From assembly GCA_902543145.1 (NCBI GenBank), contig CACBXG010000001.1:186001-250000 (forward strand): a stretch of 64,000 nt of DNA, given 5' to 3'. Under the pieces are notes generated by a model. It searched no databases and was not told where the DNA came from. It was given only the letters and a program-made list of their open reading frames with translations. Below are positions 43,785 to 52,050 of this stretch, one piece after another; the stretch's first letter is position 1; the number at the start of each line of letters is the position of its first letter. The position numbers were made by a program, and so were the translations under genes. This stretch comes from an uncultured SAR116 cluster alpha proteobacterium. GTDB taxonomy: Bacteria > Pseudomonadota > Alphaproteobacteria > Puniceispirillales > Marisalimonadaceae.

Positions 43785-44918
43785 TTAAGCAATTTCAAAC
43801 TTTTTAATTAACAAGTCAGTTATACTACTTATATTGTTTAAATCTAAAGAGGGAATATCTGTATTTAACTTTTCATCTGAAGCTATAGCAAAAATATTAT
43901 TATCATCACTATGTAAAAATGTTTTCCCAATTTTGTGTCTAAATACTTCTAGTTTTGGAATATTTTCGTTTTTATAACCTTCTACTATAATTACATCACA
44001 TTTATTTAAAGGACTTTTTGCAAAAATTTCTAACATTTCAAATAAACTTTTTTCTTCTTCACTGTCATTTTCTTGAACAAGAGCAAACCTTTCTTTAGAT
44101 GAAATAATCATTGGTCGGGCTCCAGCTTTCCTGAGGTTGAAAGAATCTTTACCCGGTTTATCGATATCAAATTTATGATGAGCGTGTTTAAGCGTTCCTA
44201 CATTAATTCCAATTTTTGTGAAATTTTCTATTAATTTAGCACATAATGTTGTTTTTCCAGAACCAGACCAACCAGCAAGACCAAAAATGGGTGGAAGTTT
44301 TCCAAGTATTTGCATTGCAATAATTAAATCTTTAGGCGAATTTAAATTTGTGAAAGGATCAGATTTTGATTCGTCAATTTCATCAAAATTTACATGAGCG
44401 GTTTTAAGTTGAGAAGTAAAAATATCAATTTTTCTAATTCCTTCTTCAATTGCTTTTTTTAATATCAAATTATTGTCAGTTTTCCATAATGCTATGACAG
44501 GATGGTTAAATCCTCTTGATTTTGCTACAACTAGATCTAAATCTGGATTTTCATTTTTTACTTTCAATAGAGACTCAATTAAATTTTGAGGTAGAAAAGG
44601 TGTATCACATGGTAGAGTGAGAACCCACTTTTGCCTAATATTTTTTGCCCAATTCAAGGAAGCCAGAATACCAACTAATGGACCTAGATGTCCTTTAAGT
44701 GGATCTTCAAGAATTTCGTAACCAAAATTTTTAAATTTTTCAAAGTTAGTATTAATATTTAATGCAATGGGAGCAGCTTTTCCCGAAACTTTCTCTAAAA
44801 CATAAGAGATGAGTGGTCTGTCAAGGAGATTAATTAGACCTTTTTCTTTTCCACCCATTCTTTTTCCTTTTCCTCCTGCAAGGATAACACATGGGATAAT
44901 CTCATTAATATTTTTCAA
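43785..44918 (-). CDS. mobAB: MobA-MobB fusion, molybdenum cofactor guanylyltransferase
   Basis: Residues about 1-195 are MobA, which attaches GMP to the molybdenum cofactor: LAGGKGKRMGGKEKGLI, LPCDTPFLP and a DPFTNLNSP end. Residues about 205-377 are MobB, a P-loop GTPase: GLAGWSGSGKTTLCAKLI, GTLKHAHHKFDID and VIIVEGYKNENIPKLEVFR. Fusion of the two is known in some bacteria. The product, bis-MGD, is what the formate dehydrogenase at 34805 needs. It follows fdhD by 11 bases. Confidence 0.93.
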   Translation of the reverse strand: MKNINEIIPCVILAGGKGKRMGGKEKGLINLLDRPLISYVLEKVSGKAAPIALNINTNFEKFKNFGYEILEDPLKGHLGPLVGILASLNWAKNIRQKWVLTLPCDTPFLPQNLIESLLKVKNENPDLDLVVAKSRGFNHPVIALWKTDNNLILKKAIEEGIRKIDIFTSQLKTAHVNFDEIDESKSDPFTNLNSPKDLIIAMQILGKLPPIFGLAGWSGSGKTTLCAKLIENFTKIGINVGTLKHAHHKFDIDKPGKDSFNLRKAGARPMIISSKERFALVQENDSEEEKSLFEMLEIFAKSPLNKCDVIIVEGYKNENIPKLEVFRHKIGKTFLHSDDNNIFAIASDEKLNTDIPSLDLNNISSITDLLIKKFEIA

Positions 44919-44929
44919 ATTTCATAGCC

Positions 44930-45808
44930 TCAACTAATTATAGATCTTTGTGCTGACATCACATCTTCATTTTTTACTGATTTCACATCACTATCGAAAA
45001 CTACTCTTTCAATACCATTAGCAATAATCATTCTTTTCCCTTTTGCTCTTCCTATCAATGTTAGGCCGGCTTGTTTCGCAAGTGTAACACCTGACTCTGT
45101 GAAGCCTGACCTAGAAATTAAAATAGGAATACCCATTTGAACCGTTTTAATTACCATTTCTGATGTAAGTCTACCAGTAGTATAAAAAATTTTATCACTT
45201 GTATTTTCATCATTTAAAAAAACCCACCCTGCAATTTTATCAACTGCATTATGTCTTCCAACATCTTCAACATAAACTAGTGGGATGTCATTTTTACATA
45301 AAACACATCCATGTAACGCACCAGCTTTGAGATAAAGACTTGGTCTAGTATTAACTTTTTTGGAAATAGAATAAATCCAAGAAGTTTTAATTTTTGTTGT
45401 TTTATCAAGATTTATAGACGTGAAATCGTCCATTATATCTCCATACACTGTTCCAACAGCACAACCACTTGTCTTTATTTTCTTTTCCATTTTTTCTTCA
45501 TAATTTGTTTTTCTTTTTGTCCTTACTATTACAACTTGTAAGTCATCATCGTATGTAACTTCAGAAATTACATCATTTTTTTTTAGCATATTTTGGTTTA
45601 ATAAATATCCGACTGCAAGTAGATCAGGCATGTCACCAAGTGTCATTGCAGTGACTATTTCCTGTTTGTTTAAATAAATTGTTAAAGGTATTTCTTTTAC
45701 TACGGGAAGTTTTATACTTTCTCCGGCTTCGTTAATTCCTTCAATCTCTTTTGTTAAATTATCATTCTCTAAATCTGGTGATATTAGAAATTCTTTACTA
45801 TTTTTCAT
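44930..45808 (-). CDS. fdhD: FdhD sulfur carrier for formate dehydrogenase
   Basis: FdhD passes sulfur from a cysteine desulfurase to the bis-MGD cofactor. The 292-residue protein has the conserved VEDVGRHNAVDKIAGW block, TTGRLTSEMV and SRSGFTESGVTLAKQAGLTLIG. In Escherichia coli the active loop holds a CxxC pair; here the equivalent region reads TSGCAVGTVYGD with only Cys116. Another Cys pair lies in GCVLCKN. It sits between the ModE-type regulator and mobAB. Confidence 0.93.
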   Translation of the reverse strand: MKNSKEFLISPDLENDNLTKEIEGINEAGESIKLPVVKEIPLTIYLNKQEIVTAMTLGDMPDLLAVGYLLNQNMLKKNDVISEVTYDDDLQVVIVRTKRKTNYEEKMEKKIKTSGCAVGTVYGDIMDDFTSINLDKTTKIKTSWIYSISKKVNTRPSLYLKAGALHGCVLCKNDIPLVYVEDVGRHNAVDKIAGWVFLNDENTSDKIFYTTGRLTSEMVIKTVQMGIPILISRSGFTESGVTLAKQAGLTLIGRAKGKRMIIANGIERVVFDSDVKSVKNEDVMSAQRSIIS

Positions 45809-45823
45809 TTTTAAACCTAATTT

Positions 45824-46210
45824 TTATCGTTGTTTAGAAGTTGCCCATTGAATAAAATTTTCTGCTTCATCTGATAGATGTTTATTTAAGCTTAAATATT
45901 TTGTTAATAATTCTTTCCCAAAAGATGTTAAAAGTGTTCCCTTATTTCCTTTTTGCTTTTCTAAAATAGGAGTTGGAAATGCTTCTTCTATAGTGTTGAG
46001 CAAAAGTTTTGCGCGCTTGGTACTCATGCCCATGAAATTTGCTGCAGCCCTTACTGACCCTTTTTGATGAACTAAATGGAAAAGTTCCATCTTACCAGCA
46101 CCAATCATGTGGCCCTGAATATATACTTTAATTCGAATACCATTTTCATTTTCTTTTACCAAGTTGGGTGGTAAGGAAGAACGTTTTATGTTTGTTGATC
46201 TACTTTTCAT
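45824..46210 (-). CDS. ModE-type winged-helix regulator without a ligand domain
   Basis: This 128-residue protein has the ModE/LysR-type winged-helix region GAGKMELFHLVHQKGSVRAAANFMGMS, then RAKLLLNTIEEAF, and LTSFGKELLTKY. It lacks the C-terminal molbindin domains of full ModE, so it cannot bind oxyanion in the usual way. It precedes fdhD by 15 bases and is divergent from the regulator at 46268. It probably controls the molybdenum/tungsten genes. Confidence 0.85.
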   Translation of the reverse strand: MKSRSTNIKRSSLPPNLVKENENGIRIKVYIQGHMIGAGKMELFHLVHQKGSVRAAANFMGMSTKRAKLLLNTIEEAFPTPILEKQKGNKGTLLTSFGKELLTKYLSLNKHLSDEAENFIQWATSKQR

Positions 46211-46267
46211 TAACTGATTATAGAATATAATGCTAAAATAAACTAAATATTTTTATGGTATAAACAT

Positions 46268-47140
46268 TTGTCTGATTATTTTACAACTGATGAATTAGCG
46301 GAGTTTCTTAGAGTTAAACCAAGAAAAATTTATGATCTAGTTTCTAAAGAAGAAGTGCCATTTTCGAGAGTAATGGGCAAATTATTATTTTCTAAAGAAG
46401 AAGTGGCTAACTGGATAGCTGGGAATAATAACTCTGTCGAAAATAAAAATTATTTACCAGATGTAATTTTAGGAAGTCATGATCCTCTCCTTGAATATGC
46501 AATAAAAAAATCCGGATCAGGTATAGCTTTATCTTTTGATGGTAGTAATAAGGGGCTTGAAAGATTTAAATTAAACCAAGGAATTGCATCAGGACTTCAT
46601 ATTTATAACTTTAGCTCAAAAAAATGGAATATTCCTAGTGTTGAAAAATATTTAAATGATAAAGATTTTGTTCTTATGGAATGGGCAAAAAGAGAGAGAG
46701 GTTTGATATTTCAACCTCATAGTGAACCAAAAAAGAGCATAACAGATTTTAAAGGTCTAAGATTAGTCACTAGACAACCTGGTTCAGGTGCGGACAATTA
46801 TTTAAAGAATTTGTTAAAAAGTGAAAATTTAAATTTATCAGATTTTGTTAAAACAGAAATTGTTTACTCTGAAATTGACGCAGTTTCATTAGTTTTGTCT
46901 GGGCAAGCTGATGTAACTTTAGGTATAGCCTCTGAGGCAGAAAAGTATAAACTTAAATTTATTCCAGTAGTTAAAGAAAGATTTGATTTAGTAATTGACA
47001 GATTTTGTTGGTTTGAATCTCCTTTCCAAAAACTTTTACAATTTTCTCAAACGACGGAGTTTTTTGATGCTGCTTCAAGATTAAAGGGTTATAATATAAA
47101 AGATCTTGGTGTAATACACTTTAATAGTAAACAGGTATAA
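46268..47140 (+). CDS. Helix-turn-helix regulator fused to a periplasmic-binding-protein-like domain
   Basis: This 290-residue protein has an N-terminal excisionase-type helix-turn-helix (residues about 1-55: FTTDELAEFLRVKPRKIYDL, then GKLLFSKEEVANWI) and a binding-protein-like domain (residues about 65-290), including GSHDPLLEYAIKKSGSGIAL, RQPGSGADNYL and GQADVTLGIASEAEK. No export signal is present, so it works in the cytoplasm as a ligand-sensing regulator. By position the ligand is probably molybdate, tungstate or a cofactor. The start is TTG 46268, with no clear ribosome-binding site. Confidence 0.85.
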   Translation: MSDYFTTDELAEFLRVKPRKIYDLVSKEEVPFSRVMGKLLFSKEEVANWIAGNNNSVENKNYLPDVILGSHDPLLEYAIKKSGSGIALSFDGSNKGLERFKLNQGIASGLHIYNFSSKKWNIPSVEKYLNDKDFVLMEWAKRERGLIFQPHSEPKKSITDFKGLRLVTRQPGSGADNYLKNLLKSENLNLSDFVKTEIVYSEIDAVSLVLSGQADVTLGIASEAEKYKLKFIPVVKERFDLVIDRFCWFESPFQKLLQFSQTTEFFDAASRLKGYNIKDLGVIHFNSKQV

Positions 47141-47143
47141 TTA

Positions 47144-47248
47144 ATGTTTAAAGAAATAGGAATGGGGTTATTAGGCGTTGTAATAATTATAACTCTATTT
47201 TTTTTCTTTTTAGGTCTGAAGACTTTTTTGTTTTCGATTGCTTACTAA
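47144..47248 (+). CDS. 34-residue membrane peptide
   Basis: This small reading frame starts 3 bases after the regulator stop and encodes almost only one hydrophobic helix (GVVIIITLFFFFLGLKTFLF). It has no clear ribosome-binding site, so coupling to the upstream stop would be needed. It could be real or chance. Confidence 0.4.
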   Translation: MFKEIGMGLLGVVIIITLFFFFLGLKTFLFSIAY

Positions 47249-47252
47249 ATCT

Positions 47253-48287
47253 TTAAAATGCTAGTTGAACTTTCATACTTTTTTTATTGTTATTCATTGC
47301 AAGTTCAAAACCATCTGTTGCGTCTTTAAAGTCTATTTTATGGGTGATTAATGGATTTACGTCTATTAATTTTTTCTTCATCATATTAACAGCTAGTTCA
47401 AACTCTGAATGAAATCTAAATGAGCCTCTTAAATTTAGCTCCTTTGTTGTAACTGATACAAGTGGTATCAAGACATCTCCTCCTAGACCAAGTTGAATCA
47501 TGGTACCCTTTGGCTTGAGACAATTTATTGCGTCGCTTATACCTTGCGCAGATCCTGAACATTCAATAGCTATATCAAAATACCCTTTATTAGATTGATA
47601 GTTTTTTAGTTTATCATTTTCTTCTAGGACATTTATAACTTTATCCGCTCCTACAGAATCTGAAAACGTCAGAGCATTTGTAGAAATATCTGTAACTATT
47701 ATCTCTTCTGCTCCTGCTCTTCTAGCAGCTGCTACGCATAATGTACCTATTGGTCCTGATCCAGTAATTAAAACTTTTTGTCCAAAAATTTTCTCTGCTT
47801 GTTTTATAGCATGAAGACATACAGCAAGTGGCTCTGCCATTGCAGCTTCTTCAGAAGAAAGGCCATCAGCGGAAACACATTGATAATCTTCAACTATTAA
47901 TATTTCTCTAAATGCACCTTGAATATGTGGAAATGGCATTGCAGAGCCATAAAATTTCATATTAATGCATTGAATTTGATTTCCGTTAAGGCAAAAATTG
48001 CATTTATTACATGGCCTTGATGGCGATACAGAAACTAGTTGTCCAATTGACAAATTTTTTACATTTGATCCAATTTTTGAAATAAAACCGGAAACTTCGT
48101 GACCTAGTATCATTGGCTCTCGTAACTTAATTTGTCCAAATCCACCATGTTTATAATAATGCAGATCTGTTCCACAAATACCACCAATGGCAATCTTAAT
48201 TTCAACTTGATTAGGTTTCAAATTATCTACAGGATAATCTTCTATTCTTAAATCTAATGGACCATGAATTTTTAGAGATTTCACCAA
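47253..48287 (-). CDS. Zinc-dependent alcohol dehydrogenase, probable L-idonate 5-dehydrogenase
   Basis: This 344-residue medium-chain dehydrogenase has the catalytic zinc site (GGICGTDLHYYKHGG and GHEVSGF), a structural zinc site with four Cys (CNKCNFCLNGNQIQC), and the Rossmann motif GSGPIGTLCVAAAR. The GGFGQIKLREPMILGHE region resembles IdnD. It faces a gluconate 5-dehydrogenase-like gene on the other strand, which supports an idonate/5-ketogluconate route. The closely related sorbitol dehydrogenases are the main alternative. Confidence 0.8.
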   Translation of the reverse strand: MVKSLKIHGPLDLRIEDYPVDNLKPNQVEIKIAIGGICGTDLHYYKHGGFGQIKLREPMILGHEVSGFISKIGSNVKNLSIGQLVSVSPSRPCNKCNFCLNGNQIQCINMKFYGSAMPFPHIQGAFREILIVEDYQCVSADGLSSEEAAMAEPLAVCLHAIKQAEKIFGQKVLITGSGPIGTLCVAAARRAGAEEIIVTDISTNALTFSDSVGADKVINVLEENDKLKNYQSNKGYFDIAIECSGSAQGISDAINCLKPKGTMIQLGLGGDVLIPLVSVTTKELNLRGSFRFHSEFELAVNMMKKKLIDVNPLITHKIDFKDATDGFELAMNNNKKSMKVQLAF

Positions 48288-48391
48288 TTAAGCCTTTGTC
48301 AATTTAAATTGTAAAATTTAAATTCTATAAAGATAATTAGCAATCTTTTTATTATTGATGTACTTTTACATAAATTTAAATTGGAAAAGAA

Positions 48392-49162
48392 ATGGTTTCA
48401 GGGTTAAAATTATTCGACTTGAAGGGTAAAACCGCTCTCATAACTGGTTCATCACAGGGAATTGGATACGCTTTAGCTGAGGGTTTGGCCGAAGCAGGTT
48501 GTGATATAATTCTAAATGGTAGAAATATTGAAAAGTTAAGAAAATCAGCTGAATTAGTTAATACTAAGCAAGAGATCTATCAATTATGCTTTGATGTTAC
48601 TGATTATGAACAAATAAAGCAGTCCATTGATAAATTTGAAAAAGAAACTAGTCCAATTGATATATTGATTAATAATGCCGGAATGCAATTTAGATCTGCT
48701 TTAGAAGACTTCCCACGAGAAAAGTTTGAGGAATTGTTAAAGACAAATGTCTCTTCAGTTTTTAATGTAAGTCAAGTTGTCGCAAAATATATGATTAAAA
48801 GAGGCGAAGGTAAGATTATAAATATAGCAAGTGTTCAAACATCTCTTGCTAGACCAGGTATTGCTCCTTATACAGCGACCAAGGGTGCTGTAGGAAATAT
48901 CACAAAAGGTATGGCAACAGATTGGGCGAAATATGGTATTCAATGCAATGCTATTGCTCCAGGCTATTTTGATACACCTTTAAACGCTGCTCTTGTGTCT
49001 GATAGTGAGTTTACAACTTGGTTAAAAAAAAGAACCCCAGCAGGCAGGTGGGGTGAGGTTCATGAATTAGTAGGCGCTAGTATATTTTTAAGTTCTGCTG
49101 CCTCAAATTTTGTAAATGGCCACACACTTTATGTTGATGGTGGAATTACCGCATCACTTTAG
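48392..49162 (+). CDS. SDR oxidoreductase, probable gluconate 5-dehydrogenase
   Basis: This 256-residue short-chain dehydrogenase has the NAD(P) motif TGSSQGIG, NNAGMQ, the catalytic Ser-Tyr-Lys in ASVQTSLARPGIAPYTATKGA, and the C-terminal GHTLYVDGG. The N-terminal LFDLKGKTALITGSSQGIGYALAEGLA segment is typical of IdnO-type gluconate 5-dehydrogenases. Divergent pairing with the IdnD-like gene supports that. The ATG at 48392 has a purine-rich GGAAAAGAA site. Confidence 0.82.
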   Translation: MVSGLKLFDLKGKTALITGSSQGIGYALAEGLAEAGCDIILNGRNIEKLRKSAELVNTKQEIYQLCFDVTDYEQIKQSIDKFEKETSPIDILINNAGMQFRSALEDFPREKFEELLKTNVSSVFNVSQVVAKYMIKRGEGKIINIASVQTSLARPGIAPYTATKGAVGNITKGMATDWAKYGIQCNAIAPGYFDTPLNAALVSDSEFTTWLKKRTPAGRWGEVHELVGASIFLSSAASNFVNGHTLYVDGGITASL

Positions 49163-49257
49163 ATAAATATTCTTAAAAATAATATAAATCAATTGAATAT
49201 TATAAAAAATTTCTCTATATTTTTTAATATCAGAAAAATTTTCTTTTTGAGGTTACC

Positions 49258-49728
49258 TTGCTAGATGATATTGATATCAAAATACTAAATATTGTTCAAA
49301 AGAATGCTGGATTACCCTTATCTGAAATTTCTAAAAGAGTAGGTGTATCTCCAACCCCGTGTTGGAACAGAATAAAAAAAATGGAGGAAGTAGGTGTCAT
49401 TTCTGCAAAAACAATTGTTCTTAATAGAAAAGCTATCAACTTATCAATTGTTGTTTTTTTATCAATAAGAGTAAGTCATCATTCAAAAGATTGGGTTGAT
49501 AGATTTCAAAATATAATAAATAAGTATGATGAAATAATTGAAACTCATAGGCTTACGGGTTCAGATACGGATTATATGCTAAAGATTGTTGCTCCAAGCA
49601 TAGAAGAGTATGATAATTTTCAACAAAAGTTAATTGGAGAGCTTGAGTTTACTAAAATGTCTTCAAGCATATCCCTTCAAGAAATGAAAAACTCTCATAT
49701 TTTACCTCTTAATCAATTTAAAAATTAG
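49258..49728 (+). CDS. Lrp/AsnC-family transcriptional regulator
   Basis: This 156-residue protein has an N-terminal AsnC-type helix-turn-helix (LDDIDIKILNIVQKNAGLPLSE, then ISKRVGVSPTPCWNRIKKMEE) and a C-terminal RAM ligand domain (HRLTGSDTDYMLKIVA). Such regulators respond to amino acids. The start is TTG 49258. It could regulate the sugar-acid genes or the amino-acid genes further along; the target is not clear. Its stop interlocks with that of the convergent tupA-like gene (TTAG). Confidence 0.9.
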   Translation: MLDDIDIKILNIVQKNAGLPLSEISKRVGVSPTPCWNRIKKMEEVGVISAKTIVLNRKAINLSIVVFLSIRVSHHSKDWVDRFQNIINKYDEIIETHRLTGSDTDYMLKIVAPSIEEYDNFQQKLIGELEFTKMSSSISLQEMKNSHILPLNQFKN

Positions 49729-50540
49729 TTAGCGTTTGGGAAAAATAATTGCTCACCTTTTACTTTAAATGCCTTTATTTGGGTTTGTCCTTCAGAAGAG
49801 GTAAGCCATTTAATAAACTTATTGGCAATATTAAATTTTACATTTGGACATCTAGCTGGGTTTACCAGTGTAATTCCATACTGATTAAATAAAATATCAC
49901 TTTTTTCGGTAAACATTTTCAACTCATCTTTATTATTAAAATTTATCCATGATGCCCTATCTGTGATAGTATAAGCTTCCATACCATTTGCTAAATTTAG
50001 AGTTGCTCCCATTCCAGACCCAACTTCTCTATACCATGAACCCGAAAATTTTAATGGATTTAATTTAGTTCTTTTCCAAATACTCATTTCTTTAAAATGA
50101 GTGCCTGAATCATCACCTCGTGAGACAAAGATAGATGATGTTTTAAATATTTTTTTAAATGCTTCTAAAGGACTGTCTTTATAATTTATTTGCGCAGGGT
50201 TTTCTTTAGGTCCAATAATTATGAAATCATTGTACATAAGGTCTTTTCTATTTATGCCAAAGCCTTTTTTAACAAAATCTATTTCTCTTTCTTTTGCATG
50301 AACTATTACAACATCACCATCACAATTACTGGCGTTTTTTAATGCTGCGCCAGTGCCAACAGATACCACATGTGCGTCCACATTAATTTTTGATTTTACT
50401 ATTGGGAGTATATAATTATAAAAACCAGAATTATAAGTAGAGGTTGTTGATTGAATAATTAATGACTCTTTACCAAAGCTAAGGTTTGGTAGAAAAAATA
50501 ATAAAAATAATAAAAATAAATTTTTAAATAAAACAAACAT
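49725..50540 (-). CDS. tupA: Tungstate ABC transporter substrate-binding protein (TupA-like)
   Basis: The protein of about 271 residues starts with a signal peptide (FKNLFLLFLLFFLPNLSFG). The mature N-terminus has QSTTSTYNSGFY, matching the TTST-x-x-SG oxyanion motif of TupA, and later SRGDDSGTHFKEMSIWK. This branch favours tungstate over molybdate. I chose ATG 50540 because the signal peptide begins there; the frame remains open to an ATG at 50600, which would add 20 residues without helping export. It is divergent from the permease gene. Confidence 0.88.
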   Translation of the reverse strand: MFVLFKNLFLLFLLFFLPNLSFGKESLIIQSTTSTYNSGFYNYILPIVKSKINVDAHVVSVGTGAALKNASNCDGDVVIVHAKEREIDFVKKGFGINRKDLMYNDFIIIGPKENPAQINYKDSPLEAFKKIFKTSSIFVSRGDDSGTHFKEMSIWKRTKLNPLKFSGSWYREVGSGMGATLNLANGMEAYTITDRASWINFNNKDELKMFTEKSDILFNQYGITLVNPARCPNVKFNIANKFIKWLTSSEGQTQIKAFKVKGEQLFFPNAN

Positions 50541-50621
50541 CAAAAACGTAAATTCATTGCATATTATGTAAATTTCACATAAATTAACATATTTAATCAT
50601 AAATAATCAAGGTAATTATGT

Positions 50622-51323
50622 ATGATATTAGAATCATTTACACATGCATTTGATTTGGTTTTAACTTTAGACAAAGACTTTTTTGAGATTCTTCTACTTT
50701 CAATGAAAGTTAGTTTTCTTTCATTACTCCTATCTTGTTTAGTGGGTTTACCTTTGGGCACATATTTGGCTATTAAAAATTTTTGGGGTAGAGATACTGT
50801 TTTAATTATGTTTAATGCCATGATGGGTTTGCCTCCAGTTGTCGTAGGATTAATTGTATATTTGTTAATTTCACGATCTGGTCCATTTGGTTGGTTAGGT
50901 GTTTTATACACACCTACAGCTATGATTATTGCTCAAATGATTTTGATTATACCTATAATTGTCTCATTAACAGCTCAAATAATCGAAGAAATTAATGAAG
51001 AATATAAAGATCTTTTTAAATCTCTTGTTATTTCATCTCATAAAGCTCTTATCGCATGTTTGTATGATGCTAGATATTCAATTTTAACAGTAATTCTTGC
51101 TGGGTTTGGTAGAGCTATTTCTGAAGTTGGCGCAGTAATAATTGTAGGTGGTAATATAGATCACTTAACAAGAGTTATGACGACAACTATTGCCTTGGAA
51201 ACGTCTAAAGGAAATTTATCTTTGGCTTTAGCTTTAGGCATAATCCTTTTACTGATTGCTCTAATCATAAACCTAATTTTAATTAGTTTAAAAACAAGAG
51301 CAAAAAGGAGAATGTATGTTTGA
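50622..51323 (+). CDS. tupB: Tungstate ABC transporter permease (TupB-like)
   Basis: This 233-residue inner-membrane protein has five or six helices and the permease coupling motif GFGRAISEVGAVIIVGG (EAA-type loop). LLSMKVSFLSLLLSCLVGLPLG and MMGLPPVVVGLIVYLLISRSG match the TupB/ModB group. It overlaps the ATPase gene by 8 bases, and the binding protein is encoded divergently 81 bases away. Confidence 0.9.
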   Translation: MILESFTHAFDLVLTLDKDFFEILLLSMKVSFLSLLLSCLVGLPLGTYLAIKNFWGRDTVLIMFNAMMGLPPVVVGLIVYLLISRSGPFGWLGVLYTPTAMIIAQMILIIPIIVSLTAQIIEEINEEYKDLFKSLVISSHKALIACLYDARYSILTVILAGFGRAISEVGAVIIVGGNIDHLTRVMTTTIALETSKGNLSLALALGIILLLIALIINLILISLKTRAKRRMYV

Positions 51324-52047
51324 TAACCAAAAAAAATCAAAATCGTTAACTCCTATAGTTGTATCTAATTTATCTCTTTTATTAGGTAAAACTAAAATTT
51401 TGGATAAAATTAAATGTAAAATTCATAATGAATCAATTGTTGCCGTTTTAGGCCCAAATGGAGCTGGAAAGAGTATGTTTCTTAAAACTATAAACGGATT
51501 AATTGGAGTCCATTCTCGAGAAATTAAGTTTAATTCAATAGAAATTAACGATTACATAAGAAAAAAGATAGCAATGGTCTTTCAAAAACCTACACTTTTA
51601 AGAAGGTCTGTTTTCGAGAATATGCAATTTGTTTTAGAGAGAAAAAACAAGTTATCTAATATCGAAATTATGAAACTTTTACAAAGAGTAAGTTTAGATA
51701 CTTTCAAGGACAAACCTGCTAGATTATTGTCAGGTGGAGAACAACAAAGATTATCTCTTGCAAGGGCTTTGTTAATTAATCCGTCCTTATTACTTTTAGA
51801 TGAGCCTACTGCTAATTTAGACCCTTATAGTCTAAATTTAATTGAAGAAATAATTTTAGATGAAAACAAAAAAGGGAAGACCATAATCTTAACTACACAT
51901 GATATGGGCCAAGCAAAAAGATTAGCTAAGGAAATACTTTTTTTTAATAAAGGTAAACTCCTTGAACAAACAAAGGCTATTAATTTTTTTAAAAAGCCTA
52001 ATACGAAAGAAGCTCAAAGCTATATAAATGGGAAAATTCTCTTATGA
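51316..52047 (+). CDS. tupC: Tungstate ABC transporter ATPase (TupC-like)
   Basis: This 243-residue ATPase has Walker A GPNGAGKSMFLK, the Q-loop AMVFQKPTLLRRSVFENM, signature LSGGEQQRLSLARAL, Walker B LLLLDEPTANLDP and the H-loop TTHDM. The QKPTLLRRSV sequence is typical of tungstate/molybdate ATPases. It overlaps the permease gene, and its stop is 3 bases from that of the convergent M20 gene. Confidence 0.92.
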   Translation: MFDNQKKSKSLTPIVVSNLSLLLGKTKILDKIKCKIHNESIVAVLGPNGAGKSMFLKTINGLIGVHSREIKFNSIEINDYIRKKIAMVFQKPTLLRRSVFENMQFVLERKNKLSNIEIMKLLQRVSLDTFKDKPARLLSGGEQQRLSLARALLINPSLLLLDEPTANLDPYSLNLIEEIILDENKKGKTIILTTHDMGQAKRLAKEILFFNKGKLLEQTKAINFFKKPNTKEAQSYINGKILL

Positions 52048-52050
52048 ATT

